Positions 34,040 through 45,639 of a stretch of DNA of 64,000 nt are shown in pieces. The position numbers and the translations under genes are program-made. The stretch's first letter is position 1, and each line of letters opens with the position of its first letter. Under the pieces are notes generated by a model. That model saw nothing but the letters and a program-made list of their open reading frames with translations. It searched no databases and was not told the DNA's origin. Source of the stretch: Protopterus annectens (taxonomy: Eukaryota; Chordata; Ceratodontiformes; Protopteridae); the NCBI RefSeq assembly GCF_019279795.1, contig NC_056749.1, forward strand, positions 575,210,247 through 575,274,246. Direction: 5' to 3'.

Positions 34040-34498
34040 ACATCAAATACACGGTTTCTTTACTGATTCACAACCTGACTTCAGAAATGGCCACACCACT
34101 ATCACAAGCGATATATACCGTCACCAGCGAAATAAATTGACCCATACATTTGGCTGGAACTCTATATGTGTATTGAGTCCTCGAGAGCATAAATCACAAC
34201 ATGTTATTAAAGAAGCTTATATCAGTGTACTGGTTCAGCAGCTATATGACAAACAGAATATTTATACTGCATTCTGTCAAGTAGGCACCCTTTCTTCAGG
34301 TATCCCGTAGGGCTACATTTTTGGACAAATTCTTTTATCACTATTCATCAATGCCATTAATTAATATTACTGCAACAAATATCCATGCAGATGGCATAAT
34401 ACTGCAGAAATGCTGATGGAAGACTACAGATTAGTATGGAAAAAGCATTCAGGGAGAATTTAGTTATGTAAATGGCTTTCATCAAACCTACTCATCAG
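34040..34498 (+). pseudogene. Decayed LINE reverse transcriptase fragment
   Basis: A broken reading gives GFRNGHTTITSDIYRHQ, a weak motif B, and WLSSNLLISTGII, the residues that follow motif C in L2/Jockey-type RTs. It is very diverged, unrelated in detail to the CR1 copies, and its family is uncertain. The left pseudo-LTR of the PLE begins immediately to its right. Confidence 0.45.
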
Positions 34499-34586
34499 TA
34501 CTGGCATTATAATCCCAGGAACACCAAAACGAGAAGCACCACGATGTCTTCAAATAAAAATCCTTTATTAACGAAATAACAAGCGC

Positions 34587-34616
34587 TTTCGCATACTATC
34601 CAGTATGCTTCATCAG
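34587..34616 (-). ncRNA. Hammerhead ribozyme motif, PLE 1 left end
   Basis: Minus strand: CTGATGA (34610-34616), stem II GCATAC/GTATGC closed by TGGATA (34591-34608), GAAA (34587-34590), then AGCGCTTGTTATTTCGTT, which can form a four-pair stem III with a G-U. Stem I is weak by eye. Confidence 0.65.
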
Positions 34617-35263
34617 GTTACAATGCATTAGTAAAAACTGATCCCTTATATAGCAGAAGTTAATTAATTAATTTCCCGCTCTTTCTAATCAAGCAAGTAA
34701 TTAGATGTAATTAATATATTTAACTCATTGAGTCTTTTTTAAAGAGAACATTCAATGTATTCAGTATATTTGATATAGCCCAGAGTATTAAGGGCAAACT
34801 TCTACACCTACTATTTATATCTTATTTATATAGGTTCTAGTTGAAATATATAACCAAATAACCAAATATACTGAAGTATTATATACATGTGTTCTATATA
34901 ATAAATATGTATATATAGATGTCATAAAATAATATAATATAAAATGTGCTCTCCAACTGTTGTATAAAAATGTACTAAAACATAATAAACTAAAGTGATA
35001 TCAAAAAATATATGTATTATAACATATATACATTAGCTATAACTTTTCTCTTCTTTAAATAATAATATTATATGCCATAAATAAATTGTATAAACTTTAT
35101 AGAATAAATAACATATCTAGTGTACAATAATTAATACAAGAAATATGATAATAAAAAACGTAAAAACACTTAATAATATAAAATATTAATGTTTAGAAAT
35201 ATGATAGAATAAAAATGATATATTTGGCAGAGACGTCATCTTGAGGCATGTCTTCACTTTAAT

Positions 35264-35851
35264 TTGATCCCGAGAGGGATGCGCGTTTTGTGCATGCCGA
35301 CTTATGGAGAATCACATCGTTTGTTACTTAAACAGTGGCAAGAACTTAACATTGGCTTTAGGAAACAGTATATACATCTTCTCATTGACTATTTTGCCCC
35401 TATAGAACGTGAGCTTTTAACCAAAGTGGAAGATATACATCATAATATTAGCGAAACCTTTAAAGGAGAAGTTTATACCAAGAAAGTTGATGCCATGTAC
35501 TTGGAAGTAATGGCGTTCAGTGACAGGCTACAACAAACTAAACATAAAAAGTTGATTAGAGACTATAATGATTTCCTTACTGGACAGATCTTTGTCTGGC
35601 CGAGGTTCAATTCCTCACAGTCTCATCCTGATAACTCTGATATTTCAGCCTCATTGCGCCCTCAGTCTAACAATACACAACAGGCTCCACCTGCTGCAAA
35701 TAGGGGCTCTCCGTTGAATTCAGCTCGTGTCATTCACACAAGAGCTCCCAATGAAACAGTAATTATAGAACGTCAGCGTTCAGAAGAAGGAACGTCTATT
35801 AGTGACACTTTACCATCTAACCAAGAAGGTTTGAGACTGTTGGATCAGTAA
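35264..35851 (+). pseudogene. PLE 1 ORF, N-terminal region
   Basis: 195 codons open. A helical, charged segment (KLIRDYNDFLTGQIFVW near residues 99-115) is followed by a Ser/Gln/Pro-rich tail. This matches the poorly conserved N-terminal part of PLE proteins ahead of the RT. The start is not certain because the frame is open slightly upstream. A TAA at 35849-35851 and a frame change separate it from the RT part at 36046. Role unknown; it may bind RNA. Confidence 0.55.
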
Positions 35852-36045
35852 AATGGTGCGAGACCCAAAGATTGTTTACCAGCAGCATCGCGTGGTTTTT
35901 TACCATTCCCCGTGAAATATCGGGTAGAGAATCGGAACAGATCAAATAGCAGAGGAAGGAGGAAAAGAAAATACTCGGAAGAGAATTTGGAAGCAAGGAG
36001 AAGGCAAAGGAACTGAATCATCTTATATTTACTTTATCCAACCGT

Positions 36046-36650
36046 TTGCTAGATGAAAATGAGACTAGTCTTTTAAATAAAGGTTTGTCTTTTATTCCAT
36101 CGCAGACAAGTAGCCTGACTGAACTGTTGATAGACTTGCAAATGTTTGCTAGAAATGTTTCTCTCAAATTACTGTTTAAAGACAAAGCTTCCATTAGTTA
36201 TGCTCATAATGAATCCAATTTTAAAAGAAAGAGCACTTTTATACCTGACATGCCTACTAATTTATGTTGCTTTGTTCAAGTTTGTGAAAAAGAGTTCTAT
36301 GATTATTTTTCCAGCTCTAAAAGAAATACTACTAAATGTCATATGTATTACAACGTAAATTTTCATGAGAAAGCAGCACTTGGTAGTTTATCTAATGATC
36401 CAAATTTAATCATGAAACCAGCAGATAAGGGTGGGAGACTTGTTCTGATGGACACTTCTTTTTATAATAGTCTAATGCTAGATATGTTGAGTGATACACA
36501 GAAATATGTTACCATGAACGATTTAGAGCTAGATAGACTCATTTATGTTGTACATGATACACTATACGACCTTTTAATGTGTAGACAAATAAACAAACAA
36601 CTATATGAGTATTATCTAATAGAATGTCCCTTAATTCCACTCATAAAGGG
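36046..36650 (+). pseudogene. PLE 1 reverse transcriptase, first part
   Basis: It contains LLNKGLSFIPSQTSS, the conserved entry to PLE RTs, and LIMKPADKGGRLVLMDTSFY, the KPADKGG block diagnostic of Penelope RT. The frame runs to the ERV insertion point inside the codons for the next block; the missing continuation (LPKMHKN) lies at 45643 beyond the ERV. Confidence 0.85.
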
Positions 36651-37357
36651 TGTTAGAAAAACATGTATTTGAACATATATAAAGTGCTAGTTTAAAAGCA
36701 AATAGTATATAATGCATTTTATTCTATTTACAATATGGCAATAAGAATGATTTTACATGTAATTGCTTGAAGCTTTGGAGCTGCAGTGTATTTGAACTCT
36801 GACCCTGGCAGTAGCCAGCTCAGCAAGCTTATGTTTTTCACTAATGATTATCTGCTGGGTCAGGAAAATTAAATGTATAAAGCATTGAAAATCCTTCTTC
36901 CTTCCTCTGAGATAATTAGCCTTGTGAGTATTATCAGAGATAAGACACAGCTGCTAAAGTAATGTTGCAAGAAGAACAAAGAAGTATATTACAAGACTGA
37001 ACCAACTATTGTATTCGAGCGGGCCTGAAACCTTGAAAGAATAACATTTTACAGAAAGACATTATAACTAACCAGGTGCTTTGCAAGGCTGTATTATTCC
37101 CATGGGAAAACTTTTAAAATGTATAACATCAGCTTTTTCTTATGAATAGAATATTGTAGACCATAGTGATGTAGGTGCCCTGTGACTAACCACGTCAGTA
37201 AAGTGGGCACAGCTTGAATGTAAGACTATATAAAATTGTGTATTTCCTGCATCATGTCAGCCAAAACTCTATACCTGTATGGTTTTTTGCCTCCCGGTGT
37301 ACACTAGTAAACTTTTGCATCTGAGCCTCCTGTGTTATCATTTGTTTTTATTTAACA
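36651..37357 (+). repeat. ERV 5' LTR
   Basis: 707 bp, TGTTA...TAACA. A TATATAAAA box lies at 37227-37235. An AGTAAA (about 37307) replaces the usual AATAAA signal in the R/U5 region, followed by CTTTTGCATCTGAG. It directs proviral transcription in an intact element. It differs from the 3' LTR at 8 sites, including CpG positions in GTATTCGAGCGGG and CTCCCGGTG. Confidence 0.93.
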
Positions 37358-37360
37358 GTT

Positions 37361-37378
37361 TGGTCCTCCTTGACTGGA
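37361..37378 (+). other. Candidate primer-binding site
   Basis: TGGTCCTCCTTGACTGGA begins three bases after the LTR with the expected TGG. It resembles a tRNA-Tyr 3' end only partly, so I do not assign the primer tRNA. Confidence 0.5.
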
Positions 37379-37780
37379 AGCCCTCAGACAGCTAGAGATC
37401 AGAGTGTACCGGTGGTCGAATACTGCGCAGGAGAAGCTACCGAAACGGTTCTTCTTGAAACACAAAGACCTCCCACTGAATTGTCGTTTTGTGAGGCTGG
37501 CCACTTTCTGATCTGTGGCCGAAGAGCGGTCTCGAACTGGTTGACCCAGGAGGCTCAGGTAGGAAGATATTTGCCTTTTTTCTGTTTTAGATCAGGGACT
37601 AGGTTACAGTAAATGTCATTGTCAGAGATTTGTTATACAGATCAGGGACAAAAGGAAATTACTGTATATTTTGTCAGAGATCAGGGAAACAGAATAAGGT
37701 AGGCAGTTATTCTAGATAAACTGTGTAAGGAACTGAAATACCACATGGTGAAAAGGGTTACGTAACATTTTCCTTTTAAA
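37379..37780 (+). promoter_or_regulatory. ERV leader with candidate splice donor
   Basis: About 400 bases between primer site and gag. CAG/GTAGGA at 37556-37564 fits a 5' splice donor, as needed for spliced env mRNA. The rest presumably carries the packaging signal; nothing else is identifiable. Confidence 0.45.
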
Positions 37781-39205
37781 ATGGGAAATCAGTGCACTAA
37801 AAAATCGCGAGATCCGCCCCTAACTGATGACGCAAAATATATGCAATCACAACGGGCAGATAATGTAAGGTATTATACAAAATGGGTTAATAAATACGGA
37901 TTTGACGGTAAATTAAACAAAATTTCATTAGTTAAACTTTGAAAACAGCTTAAATCTGACGCAGAAGGTCAGGCAAAAAAACAACAGTGATTAGGCATTC
38001 CTCAGGCACATAGGTGGATTGAGGAAGTAAACCGAAGGGAACAGAAAACTAAAAATGCAAAAACATTATTTTTAGACAAAGAGGATAATAATACAGTAAT
38101 AGCGACGGCCCCTCCCCCTCCGCCCCCTCCAATGCCTTTTTCAGGATATGAAGCAGGAGGACAAGCTGGGCCACCTCCACGTTATCCTGAAGTTACAAGA
38201 GCACTAAAACCATTTGTTAGAGATCCTATTGAAACTAGGTCCCGGACACGTAAAACACTTAGGGACACAGACTTATATCAAATGGGGAGAGACACACTAG
38301 AAGAGAATGAGGAAGAAATCTGTCCACTAATCGAGGTACCAAATCCTCAGGCAGGACAGGAAGGGCAGGACCCAACTCTCCTAGTATACAGACCATGGAC
38401 ACCGGAAGATATTCGGAAAGCTACAGAGGGAATCCCTCATCCAAAAGTTAATTACACAAAGTTTTTACAAGATTTACCAGGTATGAGACTAAGTTACCAC
38501 TTGAATGGGGAAGAAGTAGAGAAGGTAGTTAGACAGATTGTGGGTCCAGACTGGCACATGATTTGTGGCACCTGGAATCCTCGTAACGCAGAGCTTAAAC
38601 CACTCCCACATAGTGATGCAGAATTAGACAACAGAGTGAAAGGTCTTACAGACTGAATTTCTGAAAAATGGAAACCTAGAGCAGATTGGACTTGCATTAA
38701 TCAATGCATACAGCAAGAGAATGAAACTGTAGATGGGTACTACGGTAGATTATTGGAATGTTTCAATAACCATAGTGGTATGGCTATTCCTGAAAGTCAG
38801 ACTCATGATAGCTCGTATGAACAGCAACTGAAAAATGCGTTTTTGAAAGGTTGCATTGCACCTATCAGTAGCTTTATTACAAAACATATGCTAGATCATC
38901 GAACAAGCAGGCTACAAGCCTTACTTGAAAATGCTAGACATGCTGAAAGACACTTTAATAGTAAAAAGAAAAAGAAGACACAGGTCTTCACAGCTGAAGA
39001 CGGAGCAGAGGTCTTTGTAGTACAGTCGGGTAAAAAGGGTAAGAAAAATACCCAGGGAAATAAACAATCTGACAAGAGGTCAGAAGATTTTGAAGAGAGA
39101 AAAAAGAAAGGTGAGTGCTTTAAGTGCGGTAAGAAAGGACATTTAGCAAGGGATTGCAGGCTAAATAAAAAGGTGACTACAGAAAATAAAGGTGATGAGG
39201 ACTGA
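37781..39205 (+). pseudogene. gag: ERV gag (three internal TGA codons)
   Basis: This is the structural polyprotein for matrix, capsid and nucleocapsid. It starts MGNQCTKKS, a likely N-myristoylation signal. A run of eight prolines (about 38107-38130) and PPRY (about 38169-38180, a PPxY late-domain motif) mark the region between matrix and capsid. The nucleocapsid has one CX2CX4HX4C knuckle (CFKCGKKGHLARDC, about 39117-39158). In 474 codons there are premature TGA stops at 37940, 37988 and 38654, all in the same frame. The natural gag end is TGA at 39203-39205, followed by CTA. No frameshift is seen within gag. Confidence 0.85.
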
Positions 39206-39208
39206 CTA
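39203..39208 (+). promoter_or_regulatory. Gag/pro-pol UGA-CUA stop, candidate readthrough site
   Basis: Gag ends UGA followed by CUA, and pro-pol continues in the same frame. Same-frame gag-pol with a suppressible stop is the gammaretrovirus arrangement, and UGA-CUA is a recognised leaky context. Inference, not demonstrated. Confidence 0.6.
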
Positions 39209-39874
39209 TATGATAGTGATGAAAATCAAAAATCATCAGGAAAGACTAACAAACAAAGGACAAATGTAAATGTAGTGGAAGGAACAGAGGAAGTGCAAGC
39301 AGATGTAGAGGATGAAGAAAGTGAAATTTTAGATTTGGCATTACTGAGCTTGGAGCTCTATTTGGCAGACACAAAACCAGAAGTTACACTTCTGGTGGAA
39401 AGAAGGGAAGTGAAATTCTTGTGTGACTCAGGAGCGTCACGAACTTTGATACACCCTTCAAAGTTACCAGAATATTCTGAATCACCTGACTATATATTAG
39501 TGAAAGCAGCAAATGGACAGCTATATAGGGAGCCACTCTCCCATGATATAGCAATAACTGACCCTGTTTCAGGTATGACTCAGAAAAGTAAAATTGTAGT
39601 TTCTGCAAAATGTCCAGTAAACTTACTGGGAAGAGATCTTATGCAGATATTTGGCATAGCAGTAGTTCCTACTATGCAGGGTATGGAAGCACAAAGACAA
39701 ATGGATACTTTTGTGGTCCGACCGGAGGGTGAAACTTTTTACTGGTACAGCCAGGACCTAGTTACAACTGGTCCAGGGGCAGTAACCGAGGAACTGATGA
39801 ATGTAGCCGTCAGTAAGGCCCTCTCCCTTGACACTGACCGACAGCATTTGTTAATGTACTCTATACTACTGTAG
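39206..39874 (+). pseudogene. pro: ERV protease region
   Basis: Aspartic protease that matures Gag and Gag-Pol. FLCDSGASRTLIHPS carries the catalytic Asp as Asp-Ser-Gly, a common variant of Asp-Thr-Gly. NLLGRDLMQIFGI is the conserved helix after the flap. A Glu/Asp-rich stretch precedes it. The frame ends at TAG 39872-39874, and the RT frame opens from about 39855, so a single-base change in length near 39855-39872 breaks pro from pol. Confidence 0.85.
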
Positions 39875-42605
39875 CATGCCAGGACCTGATAAAGAATATG
39901 AGCAAGAGTTGTTCAAAAATCCTGCTAACAGATTAGTATTACGAACCTTGTATTGGGATACTGAGGGAAACAGTGTAGTAAGCTGTTCACTACCTCAGGA
40001 ATTCATGACACTGTACAAATCTAATAGACTGCCACATGTCAGCTTGACAAAGAGTAAAGATGTGAGATGGGCAGATTTAGGAGAAAAAGTAACAAAATGG
40101 GAAAAGCAAACTGATTTAGAATTATCAGAACAGGGAATACAAAAACAGAAATTGAATTGGCTAACACAGACACATCCAGCTGTACACTTACAAACTAGTG
40201 AAGACAGCTGATTGGCATTCTTATTAGAAGAAGAAGAAAAAGCCTTGTGTGATATACCAGATATTCTTTGGTCAACAGGTAAATCAGATGTAGGACTTAT
40301 TCAAACAGCAGGACCAGTAACTATTACACCAAAATCAGCATTTAGACCACAAAAAAGACAATACCCCTTGAGGAAAGATGCAGAGCAAGGAATCAAGCCT
40401 ATAATAGCAGCATTACTCAAGGAAGGAGTACTGGTAGAATCTTTGGATTCACCATGTAACACCCCTCTATTTCCTGTTAAAAAAGCAAATGGGGAATGGC
40501 GGATGGTACAGGATTTACAAGCCGTAAACAATGCAATAATACCCAGAGCACCTACGGTGCCAGACCCACACACCTTGTTGAATGATTTGAAGCCACAACA
40601 AAAATATTTTACTGTGGTAGATATAAGCAATGCTTTCTTTTCAATACCTATACATCCTGATAGCCAGTATTGGTTTGCATTTACATTTCAGGGTAAAAGA
40701 TATACCTATACTCGGCTACCTCAGGGATACTGTGAAAGTCCAACGATATTTGCACAAGAAATGGCAAGCAACCTGGCAGGGTTTACTCCACCAGGATGTA
40801 GTCAGATTCTACTTTATGTAGATGACATCTTGCTAGCAGCCCCTACCCAACACCAGTGCAGGGAAGATACGATAGCATTATTGAAATTTTTAGCAGCACA
40901 AGGACACAAAGTAAACAAAAGTAAGTTACAACTTTGGAGAAAACAGGTTAGATACCTAGGATATGTAATATCCAATGAAGGTAGAATATTAGACGAAGAC
41001 AGAAAAACAGCGATTTTACAGGCACCCAAAACAGCAACCAAGAAGGAAATGATGTCCTTCTTGGGAACGACTAATTTTTGTCGAAGCTGGATATCAAACT
41101 ATGCTTTAGAATCTGCTCCATTGGCTGATTTAATATATAAAACACCAATGGCAGCACAAGATGTATTACAATGGACACCTGAAGCAGAAACAGCTTTCTG
41201 CAGACTAAAACAATTGATAGCTTCATCACTAATTTTAGGACTTCCAAATTACCACAAAAGATTTTTTCAAACCGTAGATTGTAAACAGGGATACATAACG
41301 TCAGTTTTGAGGCAACAGCATGGGAATAAGCAATGCCCCATAGCTTACTATTCATCACAGTTAGATCCAGTGGCACGATCATTGCCTCACTGTGTGCAAG
41401 CAGTAGTCGCAGCTGCAATGGCAGTACAGGCTTCGGTCTCAGTGGTGTTATTCCACCCTCTCACATTGAGAGTGCCTCATGCAGTCGCGATAATTTTACT
41501 GCAAGAGAAAATAACATATCTATCTCCTGCTAGACATCTTTCATGTATGACCATACTGTTGAGCCAACCTCATATGGTAATTGAACGTTGTACAACATTA
41601 AACCGATCAACGTTACTTCCAACTCCTGTGGATGGCACACCACACAGTTGCCTGCAGGAAATTGAGCAAATAACTTTGCCCAGACAAGACCTCACTGATA
41701 TGCCCTTGGATGATGCCGAGGTGACATTTTATGTGGACGGTTCATGCAGAAAGGGTCCTACAGGGAAAAATCTAGTAGGGTATGCAGTAGTCACAGATAC
41801 AGAGATTTTAGAAGCCCAACCCTTACAGCATAACCTGTCTGCTCAAGCAGCAGAATTGATAGCCTTAACACGGGCTTGCACTCTAGCGAAAGACAAATGT
41901 GTGAACATATATACTGACAGTCAGTATGCTTTCTCTACAGTGCATGTTTTTGCACAACAATGGAAAAATAGGGGAATGATAACATCTACTGGCAAACTGA
42001 TTAATCATGCGCAACTTATTTTGAACTTGTTAGATTCTATTCAGTTACCTACTAAAGTAGCTATTTGTAAATGTTTAGCTCATACAAAACAACAGGATGC
42101 AATTTCAAAAGGAAATGCAAAAGCTGATGCAGCTGCAAAGCAAGCAGCCGCAGACTCAGAAACTTTGCTTTTAACCGAGGAATTACAACCCTCTGAGATT
42201 TTAGATTTAGAAATGTTAAAAACGATGCAGACATTAACTACAAAAGCTGAGAAACAGAAATGGGAGAAACGAGGTGCAATCCTCAAAAATGGACTCTATA
42301 TCTCCAAAGAGAAAAAGACAATATTGCCGTCTAATTTATTTAGATATGCAGCTTTGTTGAGCCATGGGCAGAGCCATGTCTCAACAGGGGGGATGGTACA
42401 ATTAGTAAATCGAATATTCCAAACATATGGATTCACAAACTTTACACAAAAATTTTGTGCAGCATGTCATATCTGTAACAAACATCATGCACAAGGAGCA
42501 TTCAAACCCAAGCAAGGGAGTTTTCCTATACCACCATATCCGTTCCATACTATCTGTATGGATTTCATAGAACTGAGCAAATGTGAAGGGAAAAATACTG
42601 TTTAG
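39855..42605 (+). pseudogene. pol: ERV pol: reverse transcriptase, RNase H, integrase start
   Basis: TGA at 40209-40211 splits the frame; the longer piece is 797 codons (40212-42605). RT shows FPVKKANGEWRMVQDLQAVN, motif A VVDISNAFF (Asp about residue 137), LPQGYCESPTIFAQEM (motif B) and YVDD (202-205), the gammaretrovirus-like form. RNase H shows FYVDGSCRKG (Asp 509), AAELIAL and YTDSQ (Asp 569). The integrase His-His-Cys-Cys zinc site lies near 718-755 (HGQSH...CAACHIC). The first catalytic Asp of the integrase core (ICMDFIE) comes near the end. The frame stops at TAG 42603 through a one-base frameshift. Confidence 0.92.
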
Positions 42606-43384
42606 TAATTATAGACATGTTTTCCAAATGGGTAGAAGCTTTTCCAACTAAAAATCCGGATGCAGCAACAGTGGCAAAAGCCCTAATAAAAGAAATAATT
42701 CCTAGATTTGGCATACCGGAAAGAATCTATAGTGACAATGGGACACACTTTGTTAATCAGACGATTCACCAACTTGGGAGATTCTTTGGGATCTCCTTGA
42801 AGAATCATTGTGCTTACCACCCACAGTCTGCAGGACTGGTGGAAAGGTACAATGGAATTTTAAAGAGCAAGTTGAGGAAGTTAATAAATGAAACACAGAA
42901 GAATTGGATTTGCTGTTTGCCTTTGGCACTGCTGAGCATGAGAACAGTTCCAAATGTAAAGGGTTTGACCCCCTTTGAAGTGATATTTGGAAGGGCATAT
43001 TATGTGCCACAGTGGAAAGCTCTCATGCCTGCAGAACTAGAGGCTGACAGCTCATTAGCTAGCTATATGAGGAAACTGTTAACAAATAAAACTGTTTTGC
43101 AGTTGAACTCTTTTTCAGATAGAGGACAGACCAGACCATTGGAAGCGGTGCTGACCCCAGGGTCCTGGGTGTGGTTGAAGGTCACGAAGAGGAAAAATTG
43201 GACGAGTCCAAAGTGGGAAGGACCGTACCAAGTACTGTTGGCGACGCCTACTGCAGTCAAAGTTGCTGAGAGGTCGTCCTGGGTCCATCTGACGCACTGT
43301 AAACTGGTAAAGAATTTTCAGCTTGATAAACATTTTGTGACTGACACACAACAAAGGCAGGATGGCCAAGAGCAAAATGAGTAA
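42606..43384 (+). pseudogene. pol: ERV integrase core and C-terminal domain
   Basis: Continues the integrase in another frame. IYSDNGTHFV holds the second Asp and HPQSAGLVERYNG the Glu of the DDE triad. WVWLKVTKRKNWTSPKWEGPYQVLL is spread over the C-terminal SH3-like domain with its GPY block (about residues 188-212). The end overlaps the start of env, as in gammaretroviruses. Within this piece no stop or missing catalytic residue is seen; the break is only at its 5' edge. Confidence 0.9.
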
Positions 43385-44826
43385 AAATACAGATCAACCC
43401 CGAAGATATTGTTTAATCATCTTGCTAACTATGCATTTATTGACTATGATTGTAATGACTTTCCTTTTGTTGTGGTTCTTCCTACATATAACCACACAAG
43501 TGAAAGTGGAGAAACGTGATGAACTGGCATCCAAACTTTAACACATACCTAGCTATGAAGCGTGTATATGTAGAGACTGTGAACATTTCAAACTGCTGGG
43601 TTTGTACTGCTATACCGACAGCATATGGAGGACTGTTGATGTCCGCTGTCCCCTTGGGGATAAATGAGACTTGGGAAAATTTACTTTTTGATACAGGTTC
43701 TGTAAGATCACAGGACAAAATTGCATTGTATTTGCCTATTACACAGAGAGGAATTGTATGTTTCTATAAGAATGATACACTCCAAGTGGGTTGGAGTAAT
43801 TGTAACATAACTATATCTTATAAATGCTATATTAAAGCTAAAGATAAAGGCACTGTTTGTAACACAAATTATGATTCATATTTGAGCTTAATGAAAACAA
43901 CATTAAGTGATGTGCAGAGAAATCCTGTCTTGCATAAACAATTGTCTGTTATAGGCAAGAAAATGTTTCATTCAGAATTAACCCGCATCAGTACTAAAGT
44001 AGAAAACTGTTATTTTGTTTGTGGGAAAAAAGCATACAAATGGCTACCTGAGAATTGGTCCGGCAGTTGTTTTTTGGGTTATCTGGTTCCGGCTATAAGG
44101 CATACTGCAGAATTACCTCTAGGTAAGATACGAAATGTAAGAGATGTAGCCCGAAAACCTGAGGATCCAATCGGAAAGCCTGTAAATCCAGTGGGAAAAA
44201 TCGAAGCTGGTTGGAAGGATCATCATTCCGTGAAAGATAAAAAAAAATTGACTCATATGATCTTGAGTGACAGTGTTATATCCTGGGCTGGAATACTTCC
44301 AGCATATGGAGCAGTCAAATCGATCTGGGAGTTGAAAAAACTGTCGAAGCTTCTCGAAGTAATGAGTAACGCAACTTTTTCTGGTCTCAAACTAGTGACT
44401 GATGAACTGAATGCAATGAGAACTGTTGTACTACAAAATCGAATGGCTCTTGACTTCACCCTAGTGGTGAGAGGTGGTACGTGCACGCTTATCAAAGCAG
44501 AATGCTGTGCGTTCATACCAGACAATCGACATGAGATCAATGATCACCTAGAGGTAATACAGCAGGTATCGGCCATGACTGAACCAGGCCCAAACCCACT
44601 GACGAACTTTTTCCAGAGTCTATTTGGTGGGTGGGGTTCTATCCTAATGAATATTTTGATTGCTATTTGTGTTGGTCTGCTCCTATTAGGAGCAGGTGTC
44701 TATTGTGGGATCCCCTGTATGAAAAGATTAGTCAAAGATTTTGTTGATATATCTGTAACTGAAACTTTGTACCAAGACATTGAACTGGAACTATTGGTTC
44801 CAGACGAAACTCTTTCCGAAATATAA
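43377..44826 (+). pseudogene. env: ERV envelope (leader frameshifted from SU-TM)
   Basis: Membrane-fusion glycoprotein. A leader ORF from ATG 43377 has a long hydrophobic segment (about residues 13-36) but ends at TAA near 43541. The main frame (43516-44826, 436 codons) lies in another frame, so one indel separates them. The surface part has CWVC about 30 residues in. The transmembrane part has a heptad region and CX6CC (CTLIKAECC), the pattern of covalently linked gamma-type Env. A membrane anchor (ILMNILIAICVGLLLLGAG) and a short tail follow. No clear Arg-x-Lys-Arg cleavage site; a KDKKK run lies where one is expected. Several Asn-x-Ser/Thr sites. Confidence 0.88.
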
Positions 44827-44918
44827 ACTAAATGACTTGCCTAGCTGAAAGTCCTTAAAGGAGAAGGCTAGGGGACGATATAACATTGTTTATGTTTCCG
44901 AATAGAATAAAAAGTATT

Positions 44919-44932
44919 AAAAGGGAGGAAAA
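44919..44932 (+). other. ERV polypurine tract
   Basis: AAAAGGGAGGAAAA abuts the 3' LTR. It primes plus-strand DNA synthesis in retroviruses. Confidence 0.85.
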
Positions 44933-45639
44933 TGTTAGAAAAATATGTATTTGAACATATATTAAGTGCTAGTTTAAAAGCAAATAGTATATAATGCATT
45001 TTATTCTATTTACAATATGGCAATAAGAATGATTTTACATGTAATTGCTTGAAGCTTTGGAGCTGCAGTGTATTTGAACTCTGACCCTCGCAGTAGCCAG
45101 CTCAGCAAGCTTATGTTTTTCACTAATGATTATCTGCTGGGTCAGGAAAATTAAATGTATAAAGCATTGAAAATCCTTCTTCCTTCCTCTGAGATAATTA
45201 GCCTTGTGAGTATTATCAGAGATAAGACACAGCTGCTAAAGTAATGTTGCAAGAAGAACAAAGAAGTATATTACAAGACTGAACCAACTATTGTATTCAA
45301 GCAGGCCTGAAACCTTGAAGGAATAACATTTTACAGAAAGACATTATAACTAACCAGGTGCTTTGCAAGGCTGTATTATTCCCATGGGAAAACTTTTAAA
45401 ATGTATAACATCAGCTTTTTCTTATGAATAGAATATTGTAGACCATAGTGATGTAGGTGCCCTGTGACTAACCACGTCAGTAAAGTGGGCACAGCTTGAA
45501 TGTAAGACTATATAAAATTGTGTATTTCCTGCATCATGTCAGACAAAACTCTATACCTGTATGGTTTTTTGCCTCCTGGTGTACACTAGTAAACTTTTGC
45601 ATCTGAGCCTCCTGTGTTATCATTTGTTTTTATTTAACA
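44933..45639 (+). repeat. ERV 3' LTR
   Basis: 707 bp, same termini and TATA box as the 5' LTR, with 8 differences by eye. The PLE coding sequence resumes directly after TAACA with GGGACTGCCC. Confidence 0.93.

Larger units (their letters stand above)
36651..45639 (+). mobile_element. Endogenous retrovirus, near complete, gamma/epsilon-type
   Basis: Two 707-bp LTRs (36651-37357, 44933-45639) start TGTTA and end TAACA. They enclose a primer site, gag, protease, RT/RNase H, integrase, env and a polypurine tract, in that order. I count 8 differences between the LTRs (about 1.1%), so insertion is recent relative to most elements here. Gag and pro-pol share a frame across a stop, a single CCHC knuckle and a CX6CC env point to gammaretrovirus-like or epsilonretrovirus-like ancestry. 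Host-side GGG is present on both flanks. Broken by nonsense codons and frameshifts in gag, pol and env. Confidence 0.93.

Noticed and set aside
37361..37378. Assignment of the ERV primer to tRNA-Tyr
   Set aside because: Only the first seven bases agree well; the remainder differs, so the primer is left open.
37940..40211. APOBEC3G-style hypermutation as the cause of the TGA codons
   Set aside because: The base after each changed position is not G, so the GG context is absent.
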